Assembly: GCA_025934595.1 (NCBI GenBank)
Contig: JAICXU010000304.1
Location: 1-5,249 of the forward strand
Reading direction: 5' to 3'
Length of the DNA: 5,249 nt
DNA from: Polyangiaceae bacterium
GTDB taxonomy: Bacteria; Myxococcota_A; Polyangia; Polyangiales; Polyangiaceae
Positions 1-5,249 of this stretch are shown here, piece by piece (the first letter of the stretch is position 1; every line of letters begins with the position of its first letter). Under the pieces are notes generated by a model. It had not been told where the DNA came from. It saw nothing but the letters and a program-made list of their open reading frames with translations, and did not search any database. The position numbers and the translations under genes were made by a program.

Positions 1-23
1 ACTATTTCTGCGGAGCGTCTGCT

Positions 24-41
24 TCCGAATCGCGATTCGGA
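24..41. promoter_or_regulatory. 18-bp perfect palindrome, possible operator or hairpin
   Basis: The two halves TCCGAATCG and CGATTCGGA are exact reverse complements with no spacer. As RNA, the pairing could extend to 22-43 through one G-U wobble and a C-G pair. No T-tract follows directly, so it does not look like an intrinsic terminator. Uninterrupted dyads of this length are typical of binding sites for dimeric regulators, but no known consensus was recognised. It lies about 230 bases upstream of the nadE start and could equally serve a gene to the left of the window. Confidence 0.35.
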
Positions 42-55
42 GGATCACCATCGAT

Positions 56-86
56 CCCCGTTTCGCTACATCCCACTTCAACGGGG
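56..86 (+). other. Stem-loop with 7-bp GC-rich stem in the nadE upstream region
   Basis: CCCCGTT at 56-62 pairs perfectly with AACGGGG at 80-86 around a 17-base loop. It is visible directly in the sequence, but the loop is long and no T-run follows, so its function is unclear. It may be chance in GC-rich DNA. Confidence 0.2.
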
Positions 87-95
87 CGGCATCAT

Positions 96-139
96 GAGGG
101 GTCGTGAGCCAAAAGTCGAGCCCTCTGCCGTGTTTTTTT
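96..139 (+). terminator. Possible intrinsic terminator: imperfect hairpin plus T-tract
   Basis: Bases 96-104 can pair with 117-125, giving eight base pairs with one internal G-G mismatch around a 12-base loop. A run of seven T residues lies at 133-139. The T-tract starts about eight bases after the stem, further than in a canonical rho-independent terminator, so this is a weak candidate. It would end a transcript entering from the left of the window, just before the nadE leader. Frame 1 is open from base 1 to a TAG at 139-141, so the 3' end of an upstream gene cannot be excluded. Confidence 0.25.
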
Positions 140-195
140 AGGGAGAGTAAAAATTGACTGCAGTCTGCAAGTTTAAGCGGCAAGGAATGTGAGCG

Positions 196-252
196 ATGGG
201 TCGGGACGCGCGCAAGCCTGCGCATGGCGCTATGTTCCATGGAGATCCATGA
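196..252 (+). CDS. Possible 18-codon leader ORF upstream of nadE
   Basis: An ATG at 196 opens a short frame (MGRDARKPAHGAMFHGDP) ending at TGA 250-252. It is preceded by AAGGA at 182-186, nine bases from the start, which is a better ribosome-binding sequence than any before the nadE start candidates. It ends 16 bases before the preferred nadE ATG at 269, so its translation could feed ribosomes to nadE or regulate it. The peptide has no recognisable family and no run of one regulatory amino acid. This is inference from spacing and Shine-Dalgarno quality only, and it may be chance. Confidence 0.2.
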   Translation: MGRDARKPAHGAMFHGDP

Positions 253-268
253 GAAATCGGCGGTCACC

Positions 269-2161
269 ATGAGGCTGGTTCGGATTGCGCTCGCACATGT
301 GAACACCACGGTCGGTGCGACGCGGTCCAACGTCGATCGCGCGATCGCGGCCGCGCGCTCCGCATGCGGGGATGGCGCGACGATCGTCGTTTTGCCGGAG
401 CAGACGATCGGCGGCTACATGCAAGAGGACCTCGTGCAGTGGAGGGCCTTCGTCGAAGCGCAATGGCGGGAGCTCGAACGCTTCGCGGTCGAGACGCAAA
501 GCCTCGATGCGATCGTCGCGATCGGATGCACGGTGTCGCAAGGCGCGCAGCTCTACAACTCCGCCGCACTCGTACATCGTGGTCAGATTTTGGGCGTCGT
601 CCCGAAGGAAAAGCTGCCCACGTACAACGTCTTTTACGAGGGCCGCACGATGGCGCACGGCGGACCGGGCCTCGTCGGCGCGCTCGGCGACGTTCCGTTC
701 GGCGATCTGATTTTCCAATTCGACTTCGGCGCCGTCGCGCTCGAGATGTGCGAGGACGCGTGGTCGCCGGAAGGCCCGATGCGCCGCCGTTGCTTCGCGG
801 GCGCGGAGATCGTGCTGAATCTCTCTGCGTCGCCATTTCGCGTCGGCATCACGGAGACGCGACGTGAGATGATCGCCACGCGCTCGGCCGACAATCAATG
901 CGTCGTCGCGTACGCGAATTTGGTGGGCGGCAACGACGGCCTCGTCTTCGACGGCGGCGGCCTCATCGCGCAGAACGGACGCATCGTCATCGACGCGCCT
1001 CGATTCCGCGAAGGATTCTCCGCGGCGACGATCGATCTCGATCGCACCCGCCGATTGCGCCTCGAAAACACGACGTGGCGCGGCGACGAGCAGGCATCGG
1101 GCCCGACCCTCGTCCGGAAGATCGAATCCTCCACCGCGCCGTCGCGCGAGAAGCTCGTGTATCCGCCGCCGCCCGGCTCGAGCTTCTTCTTGCCAGGCGC
1201 CGAGATCACGAAGACCGCGCGCGTCGCGTTCTGCGAGGACTTGCTCGACGCTCTCTCTCTCGGCCTCGGCGACTATTTCGAAAAGACGGGCGCGTTCCCG
1301 CGAATCGGCGTGGCGCTGTCGGGCGGACGCGACAGCTTGCTCGCGCTCTTCATTGCGCACCGGTACGTCGTGCGAAAATTCGCCAGCGAAGGACCATCGA
1401 AAATCGCCGCGAAAATAAGCGAAATATTGCGTGCATTCTACATGCCATCGCGATTCTCCTCGGACGAGACGCGCGCGGCGGCGATCGCCACGGCGAAAGA
1501 GCTCGGCGCGCCGCTCACGGTTTCGCCGATCGACGACGCGTTCGATCGCGAGGTCGTCGCGATGAAAGGAATGCTGCAACCGGGAGAGGAGCTCACGGCG
1601 CTCGCGCGCCAGAACATCCAAGCGCGCGTTCGATCCGAACGCATGTGGACGTGGGCGAACTCCACCGCGGGCCTCTTCGTGCAGACGAGCAACATGAGCG
1701 AGAAGTCGGTGGGCTACACGACGATCGGGGGCGACATGGAAGGCGCGCTCTCGGTGATCGCGAACGTGCCGAAGACGGTCGTCAATTACTTGCTCGACTA
1801 TTTGCTGGAGACCACGGGTTCGGAGGCGATTCGGCTCACGCTCGTGAAGCCCGCGACCGCGGAGCTCGCGGCCAATCAAGAAGACGAGAAAGATTTGATG
1901 CCGTTCCCCGTGCTCGATGCGTGCTTTGCGCTCTACGCGGGCGAAAAAATGGACGTCGGCGAGGTGAAGACCGCCCTCCGCGCGATGTTCCCAAAAGAAG
2001 ACGTGGCGAAGCTCGACGCCTTCGCCGACAAGTTCGGGCGCATGTTCACGCAGTCGATCTACAAATGGGTCCAGGCCCCCCTCGCGCTCCACGTGGGCAA
2101 TCTCGATCTCGATCGCGAGCGGGCGCTGCAGCTCCCGGTCGTGCAGAAAAACGAGTGGTAG
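269..2161 (+). CDS. nadE: Glutamine-dependent NAD+ synthetase (NadE, amidase-synthetase form)
   Basis: This cytosolic enzyme makes the last step of NAD+ biosynthesis: ATP-dependent amidation of nicotinic acid adenine dinucleotide, using ammonia released from glutamine. The N-terminal nitrilase-type amidase domain (about residues 1-280) has the full catalytic triad: Glu44 (LPEQTIGGY), Lys113 (PKEKLPTYNVFYEGR) and Cys161 (ALEMCEDAW). The C-terminal synthetase domain carries the ATP-pyrophosphatase P-loop SGGRDS (351-356), TSNMSEKSVGYTTIGGD (473-489) and the substrate-side motif KPATAELAANQEDE (527-540). At 630 residues it has the usual length for the two-domain form. The frame is open back to ATG codons at 224 and 239. 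ATG 269 is preferred because the conserved first strand (MRLVRIALAHVN) begins there and the extra 15 residues look unlike the family. No strong Shine-Dalgarno precedes any of the three starts. Function is well supported; the start is moderately sure. Confidence 0.95.
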   Translation: MRLVRIALAHVNTTVGATRSNVDRAIAAARSACGDGATIVVLPEQTIGGYMQEDLVQWRAFVEAQWRELERFAVETQSLDAIVAIGCTVSQGAQLYNSAALVHRGQILGVVPKEKLPTYNVFYEGRTMAHGGPGLVGALGDVPFGDLIFQFDFGAVALEMCEDAWSPEGPMRRRCFAGAEIVLNLSASPFRVGITETRREMIATRSADNQCVVAYANLVGGNDGLVFDGGGLIAQNGRIVIDAPRFREGFSAATIDLDRTRRLRLENTTWRGDEQASGPTLVRKIESSTAPSREKLVYPPPPGSSFFLPGAEITKTARVAFCEDLLDALSLGLGDYFEKTGAFPRIGVALSGGRDSLLALFIAHRYVVRKFASEGPSKIAAKISEILRAFYMPSRFSSDETRAAAIATAKELGAPLTVSPIDDAFDREVVAMKGMLQPGEELTALARQNIQARVRSERMWTWANSTAGLFVQTSNMSEKSVGYTTIGGDMEGALSVIANVPKTVVNYLLDYLLETTGSEAIRLTLVKPATAELAANQEDEKDLMPFPVLDACFALYAGEKMDVGEVKTALRAMFPKEDVAKLDAFADKFGRMFTQSIYKWVQAPLALHVGNLDLDRERALQLPVVQKNEW

Positions 2162-2205
2162 GCGGCAATAGGCCAACGGCGTGGCCGCGAAATGTTGGCG
2201 CTGCC
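2161..2205 (+). other. Potential stem-loop in the nadE 3' untranslated region
   Basis: GCCAAC at 2172-2177 pairs with GTTGGC at 2194-2199. The arms can be extended by GGCGGC at 2161-2166 against GCTGCC at 2200-2205 (one G-U pair), across a five-base bulge. A competing small hairpin is GGCCA 2171-2175 with TGGCC 2182-2186. No T-tract follows, so this is not a canonical terminator. It could protect the 3' end or simply reflect GC-rich sequence. Confidence 0.2.
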
Positions 2206-2221
2206 ACGTCACGATGACGTG
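2205..2221. promoter_or_regulatory. 17-bp dyad (CACGTCA-N3-TGACGTG), candidate operator for the desaturase
   Basis: Two perfect 7-bp inverted half-sites are separated by CGA, 33 bases upstream of the desaturase ATG. That position suits a repressor or activator site. Bacterial desaturase genes are often controlled by lipid-responsive regulators such as the TetR-family DesT and FabR; whether this site belongs to such a regulator is inference. The sequence could also form an RNA hairpin, but with no T-run directly after it an operator seems the better reading. No clear -35/-10 pair was found beside it. Confidence 0.35.
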
Positions 2222-2254
2222 ATCCTGACACGGCTCTCGTAGCTTGTTTTTCCA

Positions 2255-3202
2255 ATGTCTTCGCTGATTCGCACCGTGAAAGAGGACGACCGCACCGATT
2301 GGGTCGCCGCCATTCCGTTTTGGTCCGTGCACGTGCTCGCCGTCATCGGCATTTGGCGTCTCGGGTTCTCGTGGAAAGGTGTCGCGATCGCGGCCCTCTT
2401 CTATTACGTGCGCATGTTCGCCGTGACCGCGGGCTATCACCGCTACTTCGCGCACAAGACCTACAAGACGAGCCGCGCGTTCCAATTTTTGCTCGCGTGC
2501 CTCGCGCAGTCGTCCACGCAAAAGGGCGCGCTCTGGTGGGCCGCGCATCATCGCAATCACCACAAATATTCCGACAAGCCCGAGGACGTGCACTCGATGA
2601 AGCTGCGCGGCTTCTGGTGGTCGCACGTCGGCTGGATCTTGATGCACAAGTACGACGCCACCGAGTGGCAGGAGATCCAAGACTTCGCGAAGTTTCCGGA
2701 GCTCCGCTTTTTGAACCAATGGCACGTGCTCCCGTCGATCGTGCTCGGCGTGTCGCTCTATTTGCTCGGCGGATGGACGTGGCTCGTGTGGGGCTATCTC
2801 GTTTCGACGTCGTTCCTCTGGCACGGCACGTTCACGATCAACTCGCTTGCGCACTGGCTCGGCCGCCGTCGTTACGCGACGACCGACGAGTCACGAAACA
2901 GCTTGTTTTTGGCTCTGATCACGATGGGCGAGGGATGGCACAACAACCACCACTACTATCCGAAGTCGACGAGCCAGGGCTTCTACTGGTGGGAGATCGA
3001 TCTCAGCTACTACGTGCTCCGCGCGCTCGCCGCCGTCGGGCTCGTGTGGGATCTGCACTCGATCCCCGTGAGGATTCGCGATCGCCGCATGGTTCGCAAA
3101 GAGCGTCCGGCAGCCGGTCGCCCCGCGGAGGCCTTGCCGCTCGTCGCGCCACTCGGTGCACCAGCAGCCGCTTCTGTCGCGGAGCTCGATCCGGCAGAAT
3201 GA
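2255..3202 (+). CDS. Membrane fatty-acid desaturase (acyl-CoA delta-9 / DesC type)
   Basis: This is an integral membrane di-iron oxygenase expected to put a cis double bond, probably at delta-9, into saturated acyl chains, using O2 and electrons from a partner reductase. It would adjust membrane fluidity. All three histidine boxes of the family are present: HRYFAH (62-67), HRNHH (99-103) and HNNHH (229-233, within GEGWHNNHHYYP). The accompanying motif NSLAHWLG (196-203) carries further conserved Asn and His residues. Hydrophobic segments lie near 17-36, 42-60 and 158-188, and the histidine boxes should face the cytoplasm. The last 40 or so residues form an Ala/Pro-rich tail with no visible domain. 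At 315 residues the length fits short bacterial members. The start at 2255 is set by an in-frame TAG at 2240, although no good Shine-Dalgarno is seen. No electron-donor gene lies nearby. Substrate form (acyl-CoA or phospholipid) and exact position are inferred. Confidence 0.92.
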   Translation: MSSLIRTVKEDDRTDWVAAIPFWSVHVLAVIGIWRLGFSWKGVAIAALFYYVRMFAVTAGYHRYFAHKTYKTSRAFQFLLACLAQSSTQKGALWWAAHHRNHHKYSDKPEDVHSMKLRGFWWSHVGWILMHKYDATEWQEIQDFAKFPELRFLNQWHVLPSIVLGVSLYLLGGWTWLVWGYLVSTSFLWHGTFTINSLAHWLGRRRYATTDESRNSLFLALITMGEGWHNNHHYYPKSTSQGFYWWEIDLSYYVLRALAAVGLVWDLHSIPVRIRDRRMVRKERPAAGRPAEALPLVAPLGAPAAASVAELDPAE

Positions 3203-3206
3203 GGAG

Positions 3207-3719
3207 ATGAGCGAGGTCACTCTCCGGCTTGCCGTTCCCGAAGACGCAGCGCAGCTCGGAAGGCTCGCCTACCAGCTCGTCAAGCTGCATCACGATTTCG
3301 ATCCCGCGCGCTTCATCAAGATCGACGATCCGAACGCGCCCGGTTACGGCCGCTACTTGAGCAGCCGCGCCGACGACCCACGCACGGTCGTGCTCGTCGC
3401 GACCGTCGTCGAAGGCGGCGCCGAAAAAATCGTGGGCTACACGTACGCGCGTTTCGAAGAAAAAGATTGGAACGATCTCCGCGATCCGGCCGGCGCGCTC
3501 CACGATATCCTCGTCGATCCCGGATATCGCAAGCGCGGCATCGCGAAGAAGCTCGCGCTCGAGACCTTCGCGCGCCTCGAGAAAATGGGCGCGCCACGCG
3601 TCATCTTGAAGACGGCGGCGAAGAACGAGACCGCGCAGCGCTTTTTCAGGTCGATCGGCTTTCGCGACACGATGATCGAGATGACGCGCGAGCGCGGCGG
3701 AGTCACGCCCGCGAGGTGA
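3207..3719 (+). CDS. GNAT-family N-acetyltransferase
   Basis: This 170-residue, single-domain protein of the Gcn5-related acetyltransferase fold would transfer an acetyl group from acetyl-CoA to an amine of an unknown substrate. Visible signatures are the N-terminal strand and helix (LRLAVPEDAAQLGRLA), the motif A acetyl-CoA pyrophosphate loop (DILVDPGYRKRGIAKKL, with RKRGIA at 108-113 fitting R-x-x-G-x-A) and the motif B region NETAQRFFRSIGF (140-152). The frame extends upstream to an ATG at 3156 inside the desaturase gene, but the family homology begins at 3207, only four bases after the desaturase stop. GAGGAG lies directly against this ATG, closer than normal for a Shine-Dalgarno, so translation is probably coupled to the desaturase. 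Small-molecule, antibiotic and protein substrates are all possible from sequence alone. Confidence 0.88.
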   Translation: MSEVTLRLAVPEDAAQLGRLAYQLVKLHHDFDPARFIKIDDPNAPGYGRYLSSRADDPRTVVLVATVVEGGAEKIVGYTYARFEEKDWNDLRDPAGALHDILVDPGYRKRGIAKKLALETFARLEKMGAPRVILKTAAKNETAQRFFRSIGFRDTMIEMTRERGGVTPAR

Positions 3720-4617
3720 TCGCCGGGCGCAGAGTTTCTGCGAGCCGCAAAAAATCGCGGGCCAGCCCCGAGATCTCGCCCGAAGCGACGGCCCACGAAA
3801 AGTGACGCGGGATGCGCAGGTCCTCGAGCGGCAACGCGCGGAGGCGATCGCGCCCGAGATCGTCCTCGATCCCGAGCCGCGAGAGGAATGCGACGCCGAG
3901 ACCTTCGAGCGCGCACGCGCGAATCGCAGCAGTGCCGCCCGGATGAAGATCGTGCGCCACATTTTTTCGTTTGCCGATCGCCTTCGTGAGCGCGCGCTCG
4001 ACGACCGCGCGCGTCCCCGATCCGTGCTCGCGCCAGATGATCGGCACGCCATGGAGATCGCTCGCGCGTCGAAGATCGCGCAGCCGGCGCGGCGCATTCG
4101 AAGCGACGACGGGCACGAGCTCGTCCTCCACGAACGGCGTGAGCTTCACTCGAGGCGCACGCGTATGGCCTTCGACGATCCCGATCGGCACGGTGCCTTC
4201 CTCGACCAAGCGCAAGATCTCCGCCGTGTTGGCCTCGTGAACGACGACGCCGACGGGGCCGACACGCTTCGTGAGCTCGGCGATCAGCTTCGGGACGAGA
4301 TGCGCCGCGCTCGTCGTGCTCGCTCCGATTCGCAAGATGCCTCCGCGTGCGATCGAGCCGGAGAGCTCGCGTTCCGCTTCCGAGAGCAAACCTTCGATCT
4401 TTTGCGCGTAACCGACGAGGCGCGCCCCTGCCGGCGTCAGCGTGATGCCCTTGACCGATCGCGTGAGCAAGGTTTGTCCGCAGCGCGATTCGAGCTTCTT
4501 GATCTGCGCGGTGACAGCCGGCTGCGACAGATGAAGCGTGCGCGCGGCCGCCGAAATTTTGCCGGCAGACGCGACGGCAAGAAACGTAATCAGTAGATCC
4601 GCGTCGATCGAAGCCAT
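3703..4617 (-). CDS. LysR-type transcriptional regulator, YeiE/CysL-like
   Basis: This is a 304-residue DNA-binding regulator of standard LysR length. The N-terminal winged helix-turn-helix spans about residues 5-65, with the helix-turn-helix around 20-39 (KISAAARTLHLSQPAVTAQI), followed by a linker helix. The C-terminal periplasmic-binding-like effector domain starts near residue 90 (ILRIGASTTSAAHLVPKLI). The frame could be read from an ATG at 4668, but that would add 17 residues from AT-rich promoter DNA; ATG 4617 gives the family's normal N-terminus. No clear Shine-Dalgarno is seen. It is divergent from a YeiH-family gene, which it most likely controls, as YeiE does with yeiH in enterobacteria. 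The effector is unknown; sulfite or another sulfur anion is a guess by analogy. Its 3' end overlaps the convergent acetyltransferase gene by 17 bp. Confidence 0.92.
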   Translation of the reverse strand: MASIDADLLITFLAVASAGKISAAARTLHLSQPAVTAQIKKLESRCGQTLLTRSVKGITLTPAGARLVGYAQKIEGLLSEAERELSGSIARGGILRIGASTTSAAHLVPKLIAELTKRVGPVGVVVHEANTAEILRLVEEGTVPIGIVEGHTRAPRVKLTPFVEDELVPVVASNAPRRLRDLRRASDLHGVPIIWREHGSGTRAVVERALTKAIGKRKNVAHDLHPGGTAAIRACALEGLGVAFLSRLGIEDDLGRDRLRALPLEDLRIPRHFSWAVASGEISGLARDFLRLAETLRPAITSRA

Positions 4618-4634
4618 CAGTATTATTGATGATA

Positions 4635-4651
4635 TATCACCAAAAAAGATA
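4635..4651. promoter_or_regulatory. LysR-type box TATC-N9-GATA in the divergent intergenic region
   Basis: TATC (4635-4638) and GATA (4648-4651) flank nine bases, matching the T-N11-A / ATC-N9-GAT pattern known for LysR-family binding sites. It sits in the AT-rich 60-bp gap between the LysR regulator and the YeiH-family gene, 27 bases before the latter's ATG. It partly overlaps a 10-bp palindrome, TGATATATCA (4630-4639). It is the likely site for autoregulation and for control of the divergent transporter gene. No convincing -35/-10 pair could be assigned for either direction. Confidence 0.5.
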
Positions 4652-4677
4652 AGCTGTTTGTATGACATAGGCGCAGC

Positions 4678-5249
4678 ATGAGGACCGTGAAGCTCCCGTC
4701 CTCTGCGAATCTCGCTCGTTTCGCCACGATCGGGGCCATTACCCTCGGCGCCATCCTTTGCCTGGGCCCGTGCGAAAATCCAGGCATCGCTCTTCTCCTC
4801 GGCGCCGCCCTTGCTCTCGCGCTCGGGAACCCGGCGCCGAAGCGCACGAAGATGGTGTCGCAGCGCGCTCTTTTCATCGCCGTGGCGGGCCTGGGCGCCG
4901 GGCTCGGTCTCGGCACGCTCGCCGATGTCGGCGCCCGAGGAATCGTAGGAACGGTGGCGGGGATCGTGTTTTGCGCGACGGTGGGCGTGGCTCTCTCACG
5001 TGTCATCCGGATCGAGTCGAAGCTCGCGCTGCTCGTCACGGTCGGCACCGCGATCTGCGGCGGTAGCGCGATCGCCGCGGTCGCGCCGGTCGTGCACGCG
5101 CGCGACGACGAGAGCTCACTCGCGCTCGCGACGGTGTTCGTGCTGAATGCGATCGCGCTGTTTCTCTTCCCCGCCATCGGTCACCTGACTCACATGACTG
5201 GTCATCAATTCGGTTGGTGGTCGGCCGTGGCGATCCACGACACGAGCTC
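4678..5249 (+). CDS. YeiH/UPF0324-family putative sulfate exporter, cut by the window end
   Basis: This polytopic inner-membrane protein belongs to the family of YeiH (COG2855, Cons_hypoth698), annotated as putative sulfate or sulfur-anion exporters; direct transport evidence is limited. The visible 190 residues contain the family signatures GTAICGGSAIAAVAPVV (123-139), ALATVFVLNAIALFLFPAIGH (starting at 149) and FGWWSAVAIHDTS (178-190, the run before the window edge). Hydrophobic segments lie near 14-30, 36-51, 63-82, 88-107, 116-138 and 148-168. Family members are usually about 320-350 residues, so roughly 130-160 residues should follow beyond base 5249. ATG 4678 is the only ATG start available because an in-frame TGA lies at 4663-4665; the Shine-Dalgarno is weak. 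The divergent LysR gene is the probable regulator. A coincident antisense open frame on the minus strand is a shadow. Confidence 0.88.
   Translation, partial: MRTVKLPSSANLARFATIGAITLGAILCLGPCENPGIALLLGAALALALGNPAPKRTKMVSQRALFIAVAGLGAGLGLGTLADVGARGIVGTVAGIVFCATVGVALSRVIRIESKLALLVTVGTAICGGSAIAAVAPVVHARDDESSLALATVFVLNAIALFLFPAIGHLTHMTGHQFGWWSAVAIHDTS

Noticed and set aside
1..51. A minus-strand start at 51 running off the left edge, as a divergent partial gene
   Set aside because: Only 17 codons are visible, without motifs, and the stretch is dominated by the palindrome; it cannot be supported.
154..159. TTGACT as a -35 promoter element for nadE
   Set aside because: No acceptable -10 sequence lies 15-19 bases downstream; it is part of a 10-bp palindrome GACTGCAGTC, which may be chance.
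898..2217. A 439-codon plus-strand frame inside nadE
   Set aside because: It is an Arg-rich low-complexity translation in a shifted frame, with no motifs; a shadow of nadE.
230..2854. An 874-codon open frame on the minus strand, antisense to nadE and the desaturase gene
   Set aside because: The translation is Arg/Glu/His-rich with no family motifs, as expected for an antisense shadow of GC-rich coding DNA. Both plus-strand genes have intact catalytic motifs.
3003..4097. A 364-codon minus-strand frame spanning the acetyltransferase and LysR genes
   Set aside because: It overlaps three well-supported genes and has no recognisable domain.
4623..5177. A 184-codon minus-strand frame across the YeiH-family gene
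   Set aside because: The Ala/Arg/Thr-rich translation lacks motifs, while the opposite strand has clear family signatures running to the window end.

Overview
The window looks like a single contiguous stretch of a GC-rich bacterial chromosome. Codon third positions are strongly G/C, and the CGATCG core recurs throughout. The style would fit Myxococcota (Polyangia-like) or a related deltaproteobacterial lineage, but that is an impression from codon use and gene types, since no rRNA or marker gene is present. There is no sign of a mobile element, CRISPR array, tRNA or rRNA. I found no clearly new biological system. The content is ordinary housekeeping and accessory metabolism, with a few regulatory-looking DNA elements between genes.

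Layout. Positions 1-268 are a leader and intergenic region. They hold an 18-bp perfect palindrome, two stem-loops, a T-tract and a possible 18-codon leader ORF. Positions 269-2161 (+) encode a glutamine-dependent NAD+ synthetase (NadE) with an intact nitrilase-type amidase domain and ATP-pyrophosphatase domain. A 93-bp gap follows, with a 17-bp dyad. Positions 2255-3202 (+) encode a membrane fatty-acid (acyl-CoA delta-9 type) desaturase with all three histidine boxes. Four bases later, 3207-3719 (+) encode a GNAT N-acetyltransferase. That gene converges on, and overlaps by 17 bp, a LysR-type regulator on the minus strand (3703-4617). The regulator is divergent, across a 60-bp AT-rich intergenic region, from a YeiH/UPF0324-family membrane protein (4678 to beyond the window end).

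How the genes fit together. The LysR gene and the YeiH-family gene form a divergent regulator/transporter pair like the YeiE/YeiH arrangement of enterobacteria, and their shared promoter contains a TATC-N9-GATA LysR-type box. The desaturase and acetyltransferase are probably one transcription unit. NadE (NAD+ supply) is a co-directional neighbour of the desaturase, but the gap and the dyad suggest the two may be regulated separately.
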